Assembly: GCA_905373565.1 (NCBI GenBank)
Contig: CAJPTT010000081.1
Location: forward strand, 1-8,635
Direction: 5' to 3'
Length of the DNA: 8,635 nt
Origin: an uncultured Treponema sp.
GTDB lineage: Bacteria > Spirochaetota > Spirochaetia > Treponematales > Treponemataceae
The notes beneath the pieces were generated by a model. It did no database searches and had not been told where the DNA came from. It saw only the letters and a list, made by a program, of their open reading frames with translations. This document shows, in pieces, positions 6,615-8,635 of the stretch; within the stretch, counting starts at the first letter, position 1, and each line of letters starts with the position of its first letter. A program made the translations under genes and the position numbers.

Positions 6615-7748
6615 ATGAGAGAACGAAAAAATATCTATACGCTTTTACATCAGGATGCAGGTTCAGCTGCCCGCACGGGAGTGATACGCCTGCCTCACGG
6701 TACGGTGCAAACCCCCGCCTTTATGCCGGTGGGAACGGCCGCGACGGTAAAAGGTATAACCAAGGATGATTTACACGAAATAGGCTTCGAAATCATCTTA
6801 GCGAATACCTACCACCTCTTCTTGCGGCCTGGTATGGACGTTATCAAGCAGGCGGGCGGACTGCACGGATTTTCCGGTTGGAATAAAAACTTTTTGACGG
6901 ATTCGGGCGGATTTCAGGTATTCTCGCTGTCTCAGCTGCGGAAAATCAAGGAAGAAGGGGTAACGTTTCAGAGCCATATCGATGGCAGCAGGCAGTTTTT
7001 AAGCCCCGAAATCGCGGTGCAGGTGCAGGCCGCCTTTAACAGCGACATTCAAATGCAGCTCGATATCTGTTCCCCCTACGGTATTCCCAAAAAGGAAACC
7101 GAAAAAGCGCTGACGCTCACAACCGCGTGGATGCATCGGGCGGTGCAGGAATGGGATCAAACGGAAGGGTACGAAGGAAGCCTTTTCCCGATTATACAAG
7201 GCGGCTTTTTTGAAGATCTCCGTATCAGGAGTATCGAATCGATTATGGAATGCGATCCGCACGGCATTGCGATCGGCGGCCTTTCCGTCGGCGAGCCTGA
7301 GGAAGTATACAAGGAATTTTTAGCCTTTACCGCCGCGCATGTTCCCAAACATAAACCGCTCTATGTGATGGGTATCGGCACCCCCGATTATATTTTAGAG
7401 GCGGTAAAGAACGGCGTTGATATTTTTGACTGCGTGCTTCCCTCACGGAATGCGCGGAACGGAAATTTGTTTACCCGTACCGGCCCCATCTCAATTAAAA
7501 AGAAAGAATATGAATACGATTTCGGCCCGATCGATCCGAGCTGCTCCTGCAAGGTATGCCGGAATTACAGCCGCGCGTATCTGCGGCACCTGTTCCGCTG
7601 TAAGGAGATTCTGTATTCGATGCTTGCAACCTACCACAACTTAGCATTCCTCCATCGAATGGTTGCCGAAATCAGGGTGGCAATTACCGAAGATCGTTTT
7701 TCGGAATACTACCGCCGCTTCCTGAAAGATTATTATGGACGGGCTTAG
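6615..7748 (+). CDS. tgt: tRNA-guanine(34) transglycosylase (queuosine pathway)
   Basis: Tgt is cytosolic and exchanges guanine-34 in the anticodons of tRNA-Asp, -Asn, -His and -Tyr for preQ1, the committed tRNA step to queuosine. The 377 residues are full length. In Zymomonas numbering the key residues are all present: base-binding D96 (D102) in DSGGFQVF, D150 (D156), C152 (C158), Q195 (Q203), G222 (G230) and nucleophile D272 (D280) in DIFDCVLPSRNARNG. Zinc ligands are C310, C312, C315 and H341. V225 sits where bacterial preQ1-using enzymes have Val233. The usual DEC pocket motif reads DIC (150-152), Glu replaced by Ile. AAAGGA (6602-6607) lies seven bases before the ATG, and the upstream stop codon is one base away, so expression is probably translationally coupled to the membrane-protein gene. 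No other queuosine gene is in the window. Confidence 0.97.
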   Translation: MRERKNIYTLLHQDAGSAARTGVIRLPHGTVQTPAFMPVGTAATVKGITKDDLHEIGFEIILANTYHLFLRPGMDVIKQAGGLHGFSGWNKNFLTDSGGFQVFSLSQLRKIKEEGVTFQSHIDGSRQFLSPEIAVQVQAAFNSDIQMQLDICSPYGIPKKETEKALTLTTAWMHRAVQEWDQTEGYEGSLFPIIQGGFFEDLRIRSIESIMECDPHGIAIGGLSVGEPEEVYKEFLAFTAAHVPKHKPLYVMGIGTPDYILEAVKNGVDIFDCVLPSRNARNGNLFTRTGPISIKKKEYEYDFGPIDPSCSCKVCRNYSRAYLRHLFRCKEILYSMLATYHNLAFLHRMVAEIRVAITEDRFSEYYRRFLKDYYGRA

Positions 7749-7772
7749 AGCTTGTGAACAAGGCATTGCGAA

Positions 7773-7823
7773 AGAGTGGAACGCCGCATATAACCTGAAA
7801 GCACGCAGAGCTTGTTCCGCTTT
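7773..7823 (+). other. Weak stem-loop and short direct repeat after tgt
   Basis: Positions 7773-7782 can pair with 7814-7823 (core GTGGAAC with GTTCCGC, including G-U pairs) across a 31-base loop. AGAGCTTGT also occurs twice, at 7747-7755 and 7807-7815. No T-run follows the stem, so it does not look like an intrinsic terminator. The rest of 7749-7856 holds no clear gene. Confidence 0.25.
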
Positions 7824-7856
7824 ACGAGGTTGTTGATTTCAAGAATTGAGTTCGTC

Positions 7857-7885
7857 TTGTGATTTTAATAAGGGTATGGTATATT
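7857..7885 (+). promoter_or_regulatory. Candidate promoter of the toxin-antitoxin module
   Basis: TTGTGA (7857-7862), a 17-base spacer and TATATT (7880-7885) fit the sigma70 pattern. The predicted start near 7892 leaves a leader of only about 10 bases that would keep just part of the AAAAGGG ribosome site. The position, directly before an AT-rich module whose composition differs from tgt, supports an independent promoter. Confidence 0.5.
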
Positions 7886-7901
7886 TAAAAGGGAATGAAA
7901 T

Positions 7902-8225
7902 ATGACAGCCTTTGAAAAACTTTCAAACAATGGCATCTATTTGACTCATAAAAATTTGGAATATATAATTTCTAAGTATAATATTAAAGAAATATCTGTA
8001 TTTGGCTCTTCAATACGAAATGATTTTACAAATGAAAGCGATGTCGATTTCCTTATAGAGTTTAGAAATTCTGAGAAAATATCACTTTTTGATATACTGG
8101 ATATACAAGACTATCTTCAAAATATTACAAAAAGGAATGTTGATATAGTGGAACTTGGCGCTTTAGTAAATCCATATAGAAGAGAAGCAATAATGAATTC
8201 TCGGGAGCCGCTCTATGTTTCATAA
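7902..8225 (+). CDS. mntA: MntA-type minimal nucleotidyltransferase antitoxin
   Basis: In known HepT/MntA systems, MntA uses ATP to AMPylate the tyrosine of the HepT catalytic motif and so inactivates the toxin. The 107 residues are typical for the family. The nucleotidyltransferase signature is exact: G35-S36, ten residues, then D47-V-D49, within SVFGSSIRN and SDVDFLIEF. A third acidic residue, D81, lies in NVDIVEL. An AGGGA-type site lies about 8 bases before the ATG. The last 11 bases overlap the hepT start in another frame, the usual arrangement for this pair. Base composition is far more AT-rich than tgt next door, which suggests separate acquisition. The catalytic residues look intact. 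The antitoxin role is inferred from the family and the neighbour. Confidence 0.9.
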   Translation: MTAFEKLSNNGIYLTHKNLEYIISKYNIKEISVFGSSIRNDFTNESDVDFLIEFRNSEKISLFDILDIQDYLQNITKRNVDIVELGALVNPYRREAIMNSREPLYVS

Positions 8226-8556
8226 TGAGCGTGATAAAAGTTACATTTACGATATATTAAAGTATTCACAAGAAGTGATTGATATTTTAAAAGACGAAAC
8301 TCATAACAGTTTTGTAAATAATCGTATAAAAAGATTAGCAATTGAAAGATTGATATAAATAATCGGAGAAGCCGCAAATCATCTTTCCAAAGATTTTATG
8401 AAAGAGAACCAAGATATTCCTTGGACAAAAATTATTGGATTAAGAAACAAAATCGTTCATGATTACGGGGAAATATTAACAGATCGAATTTGGCTTATTG
8501 CGTCGGAATCAATTCCTGAGTTATTATATCAAATAAAATCGAAAAATTTCATCTAG
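8215..8556 (+). pseudogene. hepT: HepT-type HEPN toxin gene interrupted by an in-frame stop
   Basis: HepT toxins are small HEPN-domain ribonucleases neutralised by MntA. From ATG 8215, which overlaps mntA by 11 bases, the frame reads 47 residues ending AIERLI. It then meets TAA at 8356-8358 and continues in the same frame as IIGEAANHLSKDF to a TAG at 8554-8556. Readthrough length would be 113 codons, normal for the family. The catalytic motif RNKIVHDY (R77, H82, Y84, i.e. RX4HXY) is perfect but lies after the stop. Family members often have an acidic or polar residue before IIGEAA, so one base change such as GAA to TAA would explain the break. No convincing restart site exists; the ATG at 8398 would omit part of the HEPN fold. 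I infer a recent nonsense mutation, although a sequencing error cannot be excluded. Confidence 0.88.
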
Positions 8557-8635
8557 TACCTGCGGAAACAGGGTTATTGAGCTGCCCAAGAAAAAGGAGG
8601 TACGATAAAAAGCGCCGTCTGAAATATCGCCGTCG
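8557..8635. other. Unassigned right-edge segment with ribosome-site-like sequence
   Basis: AAGGAGG (8594-8600) is a perfect ribosome-binding sequence, but no ATG, GTG or TTG follows at a usable distance. CGCCGTC occurs twice, at 8613-8619 and 8628-8634. Open frames cross the window edge on both strands, and none is long enough to judge. Confidence 0.2.

Noticed and set aside
7773..7823. Stem-loop after tgt as an intrinsic terminator
   Set aside because: The loop is 31 bases, several pairs are G-U, and no T-run follows the 3' arm.
8398..8556. Downstream ATG restarting a shortened HepT
   Set aside because: It lacks a ribosome site and would omit the first HEPN helices, so a functional toxin is unlikely.

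Overview
This 8.6-kb window looks like chromosomal DNA from a host-associated spirochaete, most likely an oral-type Treponema. That is an inference from gene content (Cache-type chemoreceptors in tandem, an AAA-ATPase/PD-(D/E)XK protein of a type often multicopy in treponemes, a tgt with spirochaete-like features) and from mixed base composition. No rRNA, tRNA or other species marker is present. No tRNA, CRISPR array or insertion sequence was seen.

Layout. (1) Positions 1-2704, minus strand: two tandem methyl-accepting chemotaxis receptors. The upstream one (569-2704) is complete, with TM1, dCache, TM2, HAMP and signalling domain. The downstream one (1-558, running off the left edge) is a relic. 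It has lost its start and TM1, has a frameshift, and has lost the rest of its Cache domain plus TM2 and HAMP. (2) Positions 2705-2901: a divergent promoter region. On the plus side a strong sigma70-like promoter ends only 6 bases before an ATG, which predicts a leaderless mRNA, and a palindrome overlaps its -35 box. (3) Positions 2902-4524: an AAA-ATPase-like protein with a C-terminal PD-(D/E)XK nuclease domain. (4) Positions 4559-7748: a tight pair made of a 684-residue single-pass membrane protein with a degenerate kinase-like cytoplasmic half, followed one base later by tgt (tRNA-guanine transglycosylase). (5) Positions 7749-7901: a spacer with a weak stem-loop and a promoter. (6) Positions 7902-8556: a conspicuously AT-rich mntA-hepT toxin-antitoxin module in which the toxin gene is interrupted by an in-frame TAA. 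(7) Positions 8557-8635: no identifiable gene.

Working together. The receptor feeds the CheA/CheW chemotaxis pathway. Tgt makes the base exchange that leads to queuosine in tRNA, and the membrane protein before it is probably co-transcribed but has no evident link to queuosine. The TA pair is an accessory module that appears disarmed: the antitoxin enzyme is intact and the HEPN toxin is cut before its catalytic motif. The best leads are the disarmed toxin, the pseudokinase-like membrane protein, the leaderless and possibly operator-controlled ATPase-nuclease gene, and the decaying receptor.
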